A stretch of 64,000 nucleotides of DNA from Muscardinus avellanarius. Taxonomy: Eukaryota > Chordata > Mammalia > Rodentia > Gliridae. Location of the stretch: positions 30,193,173 through 30,257,172 of the forward strand of contig OY726560.1 of NCBI GenBank assembly GCA_963383645.1, read 5' to 3'. The position numbers were made by a program, and so were the translations under genes. Under the pieces are notes generated by a model. The model was not told where the DNA came from. It was given only the letters and a program-made list of their open reading frames with translations, and did not search any database. This document shows positions 36,819 to 49,405 of the stretch, piece by piece. Positions within the stretch are counted from its first letter, which is position 1, and each line of letters starts with the position of its first letter.

Positions 36819-37034
36819 TTTATTTATTTATTTATTTATTTTTTTTTTGGTGGTACTGGGGTTCCTGGAAGCCCTTCTACCTCCGGGCTACACTCCCAGA
36901 CCTATTTTTTATACTTTTTTATTTGGAAACAGGGTCTCATAAGCCAGCGCGCGCGGCTGGCTTCGAACCTGCGAGATCCTCCTGTCTCTGCCTCCCAAGC
37001 GCGGGGATTACAAGCGTGCGCCACCACGCCCGAC
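36819..37034 (-). mobile_element. B1-dID-like SINE, young hairpin type
   Basis: Exact 16-bp target duplication TGATTATGAGTATTTA (36803-36818, 37035-37050). Hairpin AAGCCAGC-GCGCGCG-GCTGGCTT. The tail has become (TTTA)n/T-rich. Confidence 0.96.
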
Positions 37035-37063
37035 TGATTATGAGTATTTAATAATTAGGTTAG

Positions 37064-38000
37064 GAGGAACTAAAATGGCAACTTTAGAGAGACAGGAAAA
37101 CTCAGGTGCACTAAAATCCACAACTCAACCAACTGGAAGACAGCTTCTCAAAAAGGGAAGAAAAGCAGTAAAAAACTCAACAAAAAAAATAAAAGTTGAA
37201 AAGTGACTAAGCCAAAATTAGAATAAAGTACAGAGATCTATAAGATGCTCCAATTTTCCTGCCTGGGTAACAGAGAACAGAGACCAGCAACAATCCCGTG
37301 TGGGTATGGCCCTGCTGGAGAAACTAGGGGCTGCTGGCACTGCAGCTTCCAGAGGACTCCAGAAAAAAAACAAAAAAAAAACAAACAAGCAAACAAAAAC
37401 CTGCAGATTGTTATGGAATTAACAACTACAAACCATCAACAAAAGCAATCTGCATTTTTCTTTACACTTGATAGGAACCCAGCAGAATAGACAATCCAGC
37501 CAGACATCATGGTGGTGGCTGAATCCATCTCTTCTGGCAGTGAGCTGGACCAGCACCCTCAACAATTTAAGTTAACAAATCATTCCAGCAGAAGAAAATG
37601 GCCATGCCCAACCACAAGGACTGACAGGGCAAGAAAATAGACTCCCAGGAGGCCTGCTATCTTGAGAATTTACTATTAGAAACAACAGAAATGTGAATTA
37701 GTAAATAGACCCTAGAGGCAAACAGGAGGAAACTACAGCCTACAGTTTGTGAAACCTTTGTAGGGACCATAGGGATTACTGTGGGACACCAACTAGTGGT
37801 GCCAAAGATAAATAGCTCAGCCTATCATGTTGCAGGCACCCAAAGCAGTGACTTGCACCAGGCCATATCTAGGCACCACAAATTACCAGAACCTGATACC
37901 AGCAAGGGCACCAGGAGTGCAGCCACCCAAAACAGGGGTGGAATCCCTGAAACTAAAAAAAATTGACCTACCCAAAACCTTGGCCTGAAACCATGCATTA
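37064..38000 (+). other. Probable L1 5' UTR of a second type
   Basis: Opens GGAGGAACTAAAATGGCAAC, recalling the GGAGGA...AAGATGGC start of mammalian L1s, then mixed-composition non-coding sequence. It shares no obvious monomers with the 32-34 kb 5' UTR. Assignment rests on its position inside the target duplication. Confidence 0.5.
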
Positions 38001-38013
38001 AATCATTATATTT

Positions 38014-38208
38014 CTTTTTTTTTTTTTTTTTTTTTGGGGTGGTACCGGGGTTCCTGGAAACCCTTTCTCCTCTGGGCTATACTCCAAGACCTATTTTAAT
38101 ACTTTTTTATTTGGAAGCAGGGTCTCTTAAGCCAGCGTGGCTAGCTTCAAACCTGCACTATCCTCCTGTCTCCGCCTCTCAAGTGCCACCACGCCCGGTG
38201 CTACAAAA
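38014..38208 (-). mobile_element. B1-dID-like SINE, young hairpin type, inside L1
   Basis: Antisense: T tract, GGTACCGGGGTTCCTGGAAA, decayed hairpin AAGCCAGC-GTG-GCTAGCTT, CCACCACGCCCGG. A short deletion removed part of the B1 start. 9-bp duplication ATTATATTT (38005-38013, 38209-38217). Confidence 0.92.
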
Positions 38209-38319
38209 ATTATATTTTAATAATAACATTGAACTTCAATGTTAGAAGACATAGGTTGGCAATTTGAATTTAAAAAAAAACATAATTCATCTTTATGCTG
38301 CTTGCAAAAAAAAAATTCC

Positions 38320-41300
38320 ATAGGCTGAAGGTAAAAGAATGGAAAAAAATATACTATGCAAATGAAGACAAAAAACAAGAGGGGGGGAGCAAAGCTGATA
38401 TGTAATAAAACCAACTTTAAGCTAAAACACAACAGAAGAGACAAAAGCAGGGGCCTACTTTTTAATAAAAGGGACAATATAGGAAGAAGAAATAATGATA
38501 GAAACATTTATACCCCAAATGTGGGTATATCCACATTTGTAAAACAAACTCTTTGGGACATCAGGTCTCAAACATATCCAAATACAATAGTATTGGAAGA
38601 CTTTAGCTAACTACTCATGGTACTAGATTGATCTACTAGACAAAAGGTGAACCTAATAGACATATACAAAATTTTACAATTGTCAGCAACTGAATACACA
38701 TTCTTCACAGCTTCTTATGGAACCTTCTCCAAATAAGACCACATTGTGAGACAAAAAGCAAGTGCCAAGAAATTGAAAAGATGAAATATAATTCCCTTTC
38801 TTTCTTTATATCACAACAGAATGAAAGAAAAAAAATCTACAAGAGGAAGACCAAAAGAAATTACATAAATCTTACCAAAAAAAGAGAAAAAAACCAAATT
38901 ACTAAAGTCAGAAATGAAAAAGGAAACATCACCACAGACAGTGGGAAAATATAGAAGATCATTAGAAACTATTTTGAAATTTTATACTTCAATAGACTGG
39001 GAAACATGGAAGAAATCACCAGATTTATAAACACATATAACCTACCTAAATTGAAACAATAACACATAAAAACTTAAACCAACCAATAGCAAACAAAAAA
39101 ATAGAAAAATAAAAAGGCTCAGGTCCAGGCATTTTTTTTTCAGCTGAATTCTACCAAACTTTTTGAGGAGAGTAAATCCAGCACTTCACAAGTTATTTAA
39201 TGAAATTGAAAGAGATAAAATTCTTTCAAACTCCTTCTATGAGGCTAGTATTACATTAATAACAAACCCAAATGAAGATATCTCAGTAAAAGAAAATCAC
39301 AGACCTATATCTTTGATGAACATAGATGCAAAAACTCTAAACAAAATATAAGCCATGTATATTCATAATCATATTAAGAAAATTAAACACAATGAGACCA
39401 AGATGGTTTTTTTCTCAGGAAAGCAAAGTTGGTTCAACACATGCAAATCAATGCATGTTATTTACCACATAAATAGAACTAAGAACGAAAATTACATGGA
39501 TTATATCAATAGATGTTGAAAAACATTTGACAAAATGCAACACCCATTTTTGTTAAAAAAAAATTGCAGGAAACTGAGATACAAGAAACATATCACAACA
39601 TCACTAAGGCAATATAAAATAAACCCAAAGCCAACATCATATTGACTAGGAAAAATTGCAGGAATTCTTTCTAAAATCAGGAATAAGACAAGAATGTCCA
39701 CTATCACCACTCCTATTTAAGACAGTCCTCAAGAATTTTGCCAGAGCAATAATACAAGAGAAGAATATCAAGGGAATTCTAATAAAAATAATTAAAATTA
39801 CTTTTGTTTGCAGATGAAAACATTTTATATCTATAAGATAGAAAGAGCTTAAGCAAAATACTACTAGAACTGATTAACCAAATCAGTTAAGTAGCAGGAT
39901 ACAAAATCAATCTAAAGAAAACAGTATTTGCCTACCATAAATCTATGGAGAAAGGAATACAGAAAATAATTTCATTCACAATAACCTCAAAACCAATAAA
40001 ATTCCTAGGAACAAAACTAATCAAAGAGATAAAAGACCTCTACAATGACAATTTTAAAACATTAAAAAAAGCAAATTGAAGACAACCTTGGAAGATGGAA
40101 AGATGTCCCTTGATTTTAAATAGGCAGAAAAATATCATCAAAATGGTCATTCTATCAAAACTGATATACAAAATCAATGCAATTCTTTCAAAATATCAAT
40201 GTCATTTTTCAAAGACTTAGAAAAAATAAATTCAGTCATAAATTTCATAGCAAAGAACAAGACCCAGAATAGCCAAAATAATTTTCAGCAATAAGAACCA
40301 TTCAGGAGGCCTCACAATTTCTGACTTCAAATTATACTACAAAGTTGTGCTAATTTACATTATGGTATTGGCACAAAAAATGGCAAACAGAACGATGGAA
40401 CAGAATAGAAGACACAGAAACTAATCCATGAACTTATATTCAATTGATCTTTGACAAAGGGACCAAATACCTATGCTGGAGAAAAAACACTCTTTTAAAT
40501 GAATGGTGCTGGTAAAACTGACTATCCATTTGTAGAAAAATGGAAATAAATTCTTACTTCTCACCCTGCACAAAAATCAACCCAAGATGAATCAAAGATC
40601 TGGATGTTAGACCAGAGTCTATGAAGCTGTTAGAAGAGAGTATAGATTCAGCACTCCAACATATAGACACAGGTAAAACTTTCTTTAACCAAATCCCCAA
40701 AGCTCAGAAAATTAAAACAAGAATTAAAAAGCAGATGCTCATCAAATAAAACAATCAAGAGTCTAAAGAGATAGGAATAGAAGATCTTCTCTAGCTATTC
40801 CTCTAATAGAAGGCTAATATCTAGAATATACAAACAACTTAACAGACTTTGCACTAGAAAAAAATAAATCAATAGGCAACTGAATTGAATAAACACTGCA
40901 CAAAAGAAGACATACAAATAGTCAATAGATACATGAAAAAATGTTCTACATCATTAGCAATCAGAAAGATGTAATTCAAAACTATACTGAGATTTTATCT
41001 AACCCTATTCAGAATGGCAATTATAAAAAATCAAAAAAGAATAAATGTTAACGAGGATATGTGGGAAATAAGAACTCTTCCACACTGTTGGTGGGATTGC
41101 AAACTTGTTCAGCCACTTTGGAGATTAGTGTGGAGAGTCCATAGAAAACTGGGAATGGATCCATCATATAATCCAGCCATACTACTATTGGATATATTTC
41201 CAAAATGGTTGAAATTAGAGAACTACAATATATATGCAAACCCATGTTCATAGCAGCACAATTCGCAATAGCCAAATTATGGAACCAACCTAAGTGTCCA

Positions 41301-41400
41301 TCAGCAGATATTGGATTACAAAATTATGGAAACTACACACAATGGAATTCTATACATCAATAAAGAAGAACAAAATTATGTCATTTGCAATATAATGAAA
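38320..41400 (+). pseudogene. L1 ORF2 (endonuclease / reverse transcriptase), dead copy
   Basis: Homology to L1 ORF2 runs throughout: endonuclease part at 38350-38800, the start of the RT domain near 39120-39350 (a 62-codon frame), and the RT active-site region at about 39801-39820, which translates to LFADEN where active L1s have FADD. Stops and frameshifts break it into frames under 100 codons. Several internal deletions are likely, since 38800-39100 is shorter than a full ORF2. Confidence 0.85.
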
Positions 41401-41771
41401 GGACCTATAAAACTTCATTTTAAGTGAGATTAACCAGTCATAGAGAGTGAAGAGTCTTATGTTTTCTCTAATATGTGCTTATAGGGAGGAATTGGAATAC
41501 AAGATCGACTCCATATAATAGAGGAGAAACCTCAGTGGAGCCAGAGAGGAGATCTAAGGGTAAAAGAGGAAGAAGACTGAGGTTCATTAATGGAAATACT
41601 ACCACCAACTATGTGTATACATATGAATATACCAATTTCAATCAGGGTATTCTGTATTGGTAAAGAGAAAAATGGGGAGGGAGAGAGCAGGACCAAATGC
41701 TATGTACATGTATGTCAATGTCAACATGACTTACATTATTATGTGAGACTCTAATCCACCAATAAAAGCAC

Positions 41772-41810
41772 AAAATAATAATAATGTATTAATAATAGCA
41801 ATAATAATAC
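41772..41810. repeat. AAT-rich tail of the long L1
   Basis: AATAATAATAATG followed by interrupted AAT units between the L1 polyadenylation signal and the 3' target duplication. Confidence 0.75.
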
Positions 41811-41819
41811 TTAGGTTAG

Positions 41820-42692
41820 ATCACCAGTGGAGATCTCTATGGCAGCTATCCCTAAATGTCATTGTTACACCTTCTCATAACAACACCTTCCTCACATCTC
41901 CGTCATTTGAAGGATTCTCCTGAATTCCGCTCCTCAGCCAGTCATGTCTTCCCCCTCTCTTCTAAAGGCTTCTATTATTATCACTGTTCACATACTTCAA
42001 GTGTTTCTAAGGCATGAGGAAGAATAAAATTGTTCTCTTGGATTAAAAATGTCCTTCCTCCTTTTTTAGAGTACTGAGGTGAGTGTAGAAAATGGAATGA
42101 GGAACAATAGCCTGACTGTCGAAATAGGATTCTTTTTGTGTAATCATTGATAATATAACATAAATTTTTCTAACCTTATTTCATTGAAATAGTAAATAAC
42201 ATTGACTATCTTTTTATTGCTAATGAAGATTTGATCATATTTTGGAGATATTAAATACAATTTAAAAATACAGCCACCATTCAAACTCAGGTTTATCTAA
42301 CCTTTGTGACTAAGCAGGAAGCAGTATAAATTACCCCAGGGTTTATCTCAACCTAGTCCCTTCTCACAATGTTGTATCAAACAATTAAAAAACTCCCTAA
42401 AGCTCATGGATCACACATACTATCTAGGCAAACAGGGGATGAGATGGAGTGCTAATCACCATCTTTAGCACTGCTTATACCAGAGAGATGGCTAAAAGTC
42501 CATCACCAAGTCAGTGTGAATTCTACCCATAAGCAATAATGATTTGTCTGTTGCTTTGATGTTTATTCCTTATATATCAAATGTCATTATTTTTAGAAAA
42601 AAGATAGCAAGTCAAGTGATCTCTTATAATACTTTAACTCATAAAGAAGAGTACTGAAATAACATTTTAAAGAAACACATCTATTTAAAAAA
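41820..42692. other. Unique sequence
   Basis: No gene or repeat recognised. Confidence 0.5.
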
Positions 42693-42878
42693 GGTGATGC
42701 ATACCTGTATTCCCAATACCTGTGAGGGTAAGACAGGAGGAAAAGAGTCCTGGCCAGCCTCATCAATTTTGTTAGAGCCTCCATAACTTAGTGAGACTCT
42801 TTTTCAAATTAAAAACTAAAATAGGGCTAGGGGTAGAGCTCAGAAATTGAATGTCCATGGATTAAATTCTCAGTTACA
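42693..42878 (+). mobile_element. B1-dID-like SINE, old, diverged
   Basis: B1 half GGTGATGCATACCTGTATTC, AACTTAGTGAGACTCT, ID half GGGCTAGGGGTAGAGCTCAG, ending in a CA-rich tail (about 42878-42908). Confidence 0.8.
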
Positions 42879-44139
42879 CACACATGCATGCACAAACACA
42901 CACACACAGAAAAATATATTTAAAATTCAACATATCATTATCAAAAGAATTTAAGATATCAAATATTAACTTTGTACATTAACTTTGATTATTAAAGTAT
43001 TATTAACACACAATCACTTTAGTACCTTTATATATTTGTATACATAAACTTAGTTTGTAGTATGTGTTTATTTGGGGCTTTCAAAAAAAATCAATAAATC
43101 ACTTAGGAGAGGTTTTTCCAGCATTTTACTTCACTCCTACTAACATGTATTTTCTATCGGCTAAAATTGTGAAGGATAACAAGAGAGAGAAGATAAAAGT
43201 AACTTTCCCATTGTTCTCTGACTGGTTGTACACACAGACACAAACACACTTTCTCTATTTCTAATTAATTTGTAGCTCCAGTTCCTGGACTTTCAGTTTC
43301 TACTGTAGTATGAATTGGTTCACTGGCATCTGTTCAATGCTTTTCTTTCTCAAAAGCCTCGTTTTCCTGGCCCCATTGTATGCAGTATGTTGGAACTTTC
43401 CAACTCTTCTCTGCTCCTGCTCTTCTAGCTTTCATTTACAAGTAAATGGAAGGCTCCAAAGGCCTCTCTGCTGAGCAGGGCTGATTTTAGAAAGTGATTT
43501 CCTAATGATTGAGAGTCTGTCTTTTAGAAAATGTATCTCCCCCACTATTGTGAGCCTTCTTCCCTTGCATCCTTTTCTGTTTTGGAGTCTTTTTCTCTGG
43601 GGGCTCATTTTAGGCAGAGCAGTCAAGTGGAAAGAGGGTGGAGATGGAGGAGGACAGGAGGCCACTCCCCTGCTGCTGCCAGGAGTATTCACTGTGCTAC
43701 TAGGAACTTCTCTTTGTGTTAGAAAAATAAAGCAGTCAGTCTCCTTTGCTTTCTACCTCCTCTCTGCTTCCCAGTCCAGTCCTCTTTATTCTTCTTACTT
43801 TTTACCCCTCAAGGACGTTTAAAGGAAAAAAATATATTTTATACAAATATCTTTGTATAGGCAGCATGATGCGCTTAGATAAGAAAGTACAAATCAATGT
43901 ATTGCAAACAACAGGTCTCAGTGTTTAAAATAAAATAGGAATGACAGAGAAATGATACCCTTACTCAGGGTCTATGATGTCTTGCTTGTGGTACAAGGTA
44001 CCCTATGTACATTATTTTATGTATTTTTCACCACTACATTGTGTCATAAGTATACAATAACAATTACTTAGAGAAGTAGGCTCAGAAAATTTCATTATGC
44101 TTTTATTTATTTTTTTAATTCAGGGAAAATATTAAACAT
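42879..44139. other. Unique sequence with a GC-richer block
   Basis: 43260-43830 is clearly less AT-rich and has open frames on both strands (43505-43822 plus, 43432-43692 minus), but no recognisable protein, no retrocopy signature and no SINE. An AATAAA at about 43727 could belong to an old LTR or retrocopy. Confidence 0.45.
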
Positions 44140-44770
44140 GTGTTGGTCACAATACATGGTAGTGAGGAACTAGACAGACAATAGGCAGGTGGGGTCAACA
44201 GGACGCAATGGAAAGACCCGATCTGATCTCCTGAGTGCCCAGTACTAGCAAGATTAAAAATCTCCTGAGAGCTCATTAGATGTTTGTAAGACTCCAGTTG
44301 TTTAGGCGATAAGTGGACACTATCTAAATCTCAGAAAACAACCTCTGGGCCCCTAAACAAGAGAAGAATACTCAAAGAAACATAGAGAAGCCAACCTGAA
44401 AGATTACCTGCTCCAGAATCCCTCCCTTTGGGAGCATCTCCCCATCCCCAACCTCAGGTACTGCTGACATTTGGAGAAATCACTAGGTAAGAGCCGAAGT
44501 CCACTGGCTAAGGCCTCTGCCTTCTTAGGTAGACCGCATGGACTTTGGGAGAAAGGAGTATGCAATTTGCAGCAAGCTTGGATCAGGCTACTCCTTTGTA
44601 GTAACCAGAAGGCAGGTGCTAGACATCAAAGTCCCCACTGCCCACAAGGGTAATTTGTCTCTTTTGCCCTCTCATTCTCTTTTACAATAAAATCTTTGAT
44701 CACTTTTCTGTTATCTGTAAGTGTCATTCTTCAAACTCTTGACAGACACAATCCCCGTAAGGAAAACATA
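44140..44770 (+). mobile_element. Possible solo LTR
   Basis: Higher-GC block from TGTTGGTCACAATACATGG to GTAAGGAAAACA, with an AATAAA near 44686 followed by a T-rich stretch, as in retroviral R-U5. No matching target duplication found and boundaries are approximate. Confidence 0.35.
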
Positions 44771-45198
44771 GGTTTCTGTAGGAATAAAATTTTCTTTGGA
44801 ATTACATAGAAGTGATTGTTGTACAATATTGGGAATGTACTAAATGCCTTTAACATGATTAACTTTATGTTAAGTGACTTTTATCCCAATAAAATTTTGA
44901 TTAGGAGTTATGTCAAGATTATTTTGCCTAATAGTATTTTAATATAAAATATCTAAATAGTACTCTAAAGTTATCATACTATAACATTTTTGATGTGAGG
45001 ATATAAGTGAGAAAAGCAAGGTATAAAATTATATTTTCATCTGAAGTCTTAACCCGCTACTTCAACATGGAACTCCAGTGACTATGTGCTTATTGTGGAA
45101 AACTCACATTACTCTCTACGTAGGATATGAGCTCAATCCAGAGCAAATGGATAAGATCATTCCATCAATTTTTCTCCAAGCCTTAAATCATGTCTTGA
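44771..45198. other. Unique AT-rich sequence
   Basis: Nothing recognised. Confidence 0.5.
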
Positions 45199-45407
45199 GA
45201 CAGGAGTGGTGGCACAAATTTGTAATCCCAGCATCAGGAGGGGGAGACAGGATGATTGAGGTTTGCGGGCATTCAGCTAGTCGCTACTTAGTGAGGCCCT
45301 CCATAACTCAGTGAAACCCTGTTTCAAAATAAAACTAAAGAAGAGGGCAAGGGGTGTAGCTCAGAGGTTGAGTGCCCCTGGGTTTCATCCTAGACCCTCC
45401 CTTCAAA

Positions 45408-45410
<3 letters not shown>
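45199..45410 (+). mobile_element. B1-dID-like SINE, old type
   Basis: B1 half AATTTGTAATCCCAGCATCA, both repeat units, ID half AGGGGTGTAGCTCAGAGGTT, followed by an AAT repeat grown from the tail. Confidence 0.9.

Positions 45411-45444
<34 letters not shown>
45411..45444. repeat. (AAT)n microsatellite
   Basis: About ten AAT units in the SINE tail. Confidence 0.9.
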
Positions 45445-45445
<1 letters not shown>

Positions 45446-47766
45446 TCTTGACTCTTGATTAAAAAGAAATTTAATGGTTCTAGACAAAAAAGACAGGAAG
45501 ATAAAATTTTTCTGTCATATTTGTTTGTTTTTATATATTTAACCTTATTTTAATTGTATAAATTTGTAGGATATAGTGTGATGATTTGGTACATGTATAT
45601 AGTAAATATTATCATCAAATCACAGTAGTTAACATTTTCATCTCTCTAAAGATTTTATTTTTAATATTTTTCTTTCTTTTAAGAAATAGAAAAGAGGGGG
45701 TCTAAAAACTCTCCTCCAGGCAATGGCACAGCCCCTCCAGACTCAAGGAACTAAGAACTATAAAGAGATCATATTTCCAGAGCTGCCTTTCTTAATCTGA
45801 TTTAGCAGAAGTTCTGGTTATCTCTGACCAATAGCATATTTAGAAACTTTACCAGGCAGCTCAGTTAGGTCCTGGCCCTCTTTAATAACAGAGAAAAGAA
45901 AGTAAAATGAAGGCTTTAAACTTTAACTACTGAAGTTCAAATGTCACATTGTATTTACTTTCTTCTTTTCTTTCAACTTCAATGGGCTTAATTATGAAAA
46001 GAACTAGTATCCTAACTGAAAGCTCAGGAGTTGGTTTTGTTATAGTTTGTGTTTCGTGTGAAATCATCCTTTTATCTTTTCTCTCTTTTTTGTTTATTTT
46101 TTCTCCTTTTTCTTCACTGTCCCTCAGCTTAGCCACTCTCAGAAAGACCCAAGTTAATAATCTTGTGTGTATGTCTGTATATTGTTTTCTTGGCTAGTAC
46201 AATTCTACAGGCATATATTATGCAAATGTACGTAAATTCTCTTTTAAGTAGAAGATATTTGTCATTTTTTTCATGTCTTTGCATCTTTCTTTTCATCATT
46301 TAATTATATCTTATGAAAACTTATGCTCATTAACTGGAATAATTCTAATTAATTTTCATATCTGCATATATTTTCAAAGATTAAATGTATCCTACTTAAT
46401 TGAAATATTCCTCTAATTATGGCATTAGTTTTTCTAATTTCTATGTCATACAACATAATTCTACTACAAATGTCCTGAACATACTGATAAACTTGAGTAT
46501 GAACAAGTATAAATTGTTTTGATAATATATATATATATTTTTATTGAAGTAACTGGGTCAGTCTTATTTTAAATAGGCTATAATAAGCCTATTTATACAT
46601 CAAAACAAAAAAGTAAGAAATGCTTTATATAGATATTATCTATTTTCATTTTTCTCTACTTCTAGTCTATAATCAATGGATTTTTTGTAAAGTATGACTA
46701 TCACATATTTAAACCCTATGTATAAAAGTAATTCAATATAATTATATGTAATATACCAGACATTTCAACCAACCACAAATTACAAATGTATAATTTTATA
46801 TACAATTGGATTACAAATATCCTAAGAGGTATAAATAGCCTAAAATGTATCATTTAAAGGTCTGACAAAAAAGACGTTAAAGTTTCCAAGTGAAGAGTGA
46901 CAGAATTAAGAATTTAGGGGGAAATCCACTGTAATTGAATATTTTTAACTTTCTATTTCATTGTAGCTTTAACAAGTCTTTATTACAAAATCAGTAGAGA
47001 ATAGAAAGAGAAGAAAAGGAAGCAGCATGCAGGCGTGCTGGAAAGCACAAAAATGGAACTCTCTTGACTTTCTATTGATTCAGTTTTATTCAATAGCCTC
47101 ACTCTCCTTTCTCTCTGGATATTTGCAAAATATAGACACATTTGCATAAATATTATACATTTAATGTTACTTTATAAATTTTTTGAAAGAATAATCTGAG
47201 AAAAATATTTTTAATTTACCCAGATGCCTACAAATTCTCATAAAAGTCTTCATGGGTCAGAGTTATTTGAATAGTTATATATGATTTCTTTAGCTTTGTA
47301 TAGCAATGCTGACAGAGAAAACAACTTGAAAAGTAAAGGACACACTGTTCTGAAGAAGAAAGACAAGATATTTGGATGTTAGAAATTTTCAGTATTTTGG
47401 GAGAGTTTTGTGCTTACTGAACCATATTTCATAACCAGTAGTGACTTTGACATATGTTGACCAGAATTCAGATGACAAATTACATATGGAAGAAATAAAA
47501 AGTTTCATCTGCTGAAATACCCAGGGTACTGTCAGAATAAAATTTAGAAATATATTAAGAGTGTACTGTGAAGGTAATTTAAAAAGAAATTATATTTGCT
47601 TTCAACAAAGGGTCACTTTTACACTCACTGGATTTATCAGCTCTTTCCATGAACAATATTCCTTCTGTAACTCTTGGATGCTTCCTGGGACTGCTGGTGT
47701 ATGAACATTTACTTTGGGAAGTGCATATATTTTGTAATGGTTTTCAGATTCTTTATTGCAAATAGG

Positions 47767-47953
47767 AAATTTTGGATTGCTGTGTGTGTTTAAGTGGTCT
47801 TTGTCTTTAATTAGTAGAAAGTAAGTAAAGCTGTTAACTAATTAAGATAAACTATCATTAAAATATTATTAAATTTTGGATTGATGTATGTGTTTAACTG
47901 GTCTGTCTTTAATAGGTTGGAAGTAAGCAAAACTGTTTATTAATTAAGATAAC
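47767..47953. repeat. Diverged tandem duplication, period about 104 bp
   Basis: AAATTTTGGATTGCTGTGTG at 47767 and AAATTTTGGATTGATGTATG at 47871 start two related units, both ending in TAATTAAGATAA. Several substitutions and small indels separate them. Confidence 0.85.
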
Positions 47954-48239
47954 CTGAGTGTTTGTCATTGACTACATAAAGATGCAAATAGGACTTAAAA
48001 CAATAACCTTATTAGATGACTCATTATATATATGCCTGAAAACCAAATCATCACAAAATACTTTTTCAGATAGCCCATTTGTGGCAAATTACTAAATCCT
48101 TATATAAATTCCATAATCTGCCTCCATCTTTTTGGGCATACCTGATAAAAATATTCTGGCTCTCTTGCTAAGTGTCATAAAATAAGCCTCAGCAGTGTAC
48201 TGGTAAGATCTCCTAATTAATGCTTTGGATTGATCATCC

Positions 48240-48608
48240 AGGCATTTAGTATTTCTTTCATTGGAATCCCAATCGGCTCTATCTCAGTCAATTTATGGCA
48301 ATCAATTTGTAAGAACTCCACTGCACAGGTTCAGTAAGATGACACGCAGTTTTTATCTGACAACACTGGAAGCAGTTGTTTGTATTTTGGAGGACAGTTT
48401 AAAAACGACCTTCATCCTATATTTTGTTGCCTGGTCTAGTAGCCAACTGAGGTCCTGAGGACCTCCCTTCTTCCAACTAGAGGGGTAATGTTCAAGGTCA
48501 ATTTTCCCAGAAATGTGTATCTCTTCTTAATTTCCCATAGTCCTCCAGCACTCCAAACTTCTTTAGACAATACTAATAAATGCATGAAGCTATCTGAAAA
48601 AAAAAAGT
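48240..48608 (+). other. Possible retrocopy 3' end or unique sequence
   Basis: Mixed-composition block ending with AATAAATGCATGAAGCTATC, then an A10 tract (about 48598-48608), the spacing of a polyadenylated transcript. No protein frame recognised; the 65-codon frame 48261-48458 has no known match to me. Confidence 0.25.
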
Positions 48609-49175
48609 CTGACCAGATTTCTCACAAAAACTCATTCCATATCCAGTGACCATGTTGGATCTCTCATGTATCTCTTTAGGGTGACTGTGCTAACTGGGAG
48701 ACTAAGGAACCATAGGTATATAATTAGATATTAATATAGATATAGATCTTGCTAATATTGGTCTTGTGAGTTCTTCTATTTCCAAAAAAATTCATTTGTT
48801 AACCCATGACATTTGACATGAGATATATCCAGGACCCTTGAGCACTCAGTAATAGTATAAAAGGAAGTATTTTGGCACAGAAATAGAAAAAATAAAGTCC
48901 AGTGCTATTTTACTTTAATATTTTACTAATCCTAAAATGTATAAAAGTAATTTCACTCATTTAACTTTTATAGATCCAGTGATCACTCTTTTACACCATC
49001 TTCCTTATATAAGCCAAACATCTGAGCAATTTTCAGGATCTCTATTTTTTTTGAAGGAGAAAGAAGAAAGAATATAGATTCTGTGAAAACATTATAATTG
49101 ATAAATTTTACTTTACTGCTGTCACAGTAGTCTAAACCAGCCATCAACTTAACGTATGTTTAGTGACTCAATTTG

Positions 49176-49184
49176 ATTTTTTTT

Positions 49185-49217
<33 letters not shown>

Positions 49218-49405
49218 TTTACTAAGAATTGAACTCAGTGGCATTCTACATCCCCAGAAATTTTTATTTTTATTTTTAAACAAGGTCTTTTTATGTTTCT
49301 AAGAGTCTCACTATGTTGCTGAGGCTGTCCTCAAACCTATCATCCTCTGTCTTAGTCTCCCAAATACTAGGATTACAGATATATATTCCTACACAAGTCA
49401 GTTTG
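49176..49405 (-). mobile_element. B1-dID-like SINE, old, with TG-repeat tail
   Basis: Antisense: TG repeat (about 49190-49217), AAGAATTGAACTCAGTGGCA, both repeat units, CTTAGTCTCCCAAATACTAG. Moderately diverged. Confidence 0.85.

Larger units (their letters stand above)
37055..41819 (+). mobile_element. Long L1 lacking recognisable ORF1 (whole insertion with target duplications)
   Basis: Bounded by an exact 9-bp repeat TTAGGTTAG (37055-37063, 41811-41819). Contents: a 5' UTR-like region 37064-38000, a young SINE (38014-38208), then ORF2 from the endonuclease region (about 38320) through reverse transcriptase to the C-terminus (about 41400), a 3' UTR and CCACCAATAAAAGC near 41760 with an AAT-rich tail. 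I see nothing resembling ORF1 between 5' UTR and ORF2. All frames are broken, so it is inactive. Confidence 0.75.
45445..49175. other. 3.7 kb of mostly unique sequence
   Basis: No SINE or L1. Includes a 104-bp-period duplication (47767-47953) and a possible retrocopy tail ending near 48608. Short frames at 45927-46197 lie in T-rich sequence and have no coding character. Confidence 0.5.

Noticed and set aside
43432..43822. Overlapping frames of 105 (plus) and 86 (minus) codons
   Set aside because: Frames open on both strands because the block is GC-richer; no domain, splice pattern or retrocopy hallmark.
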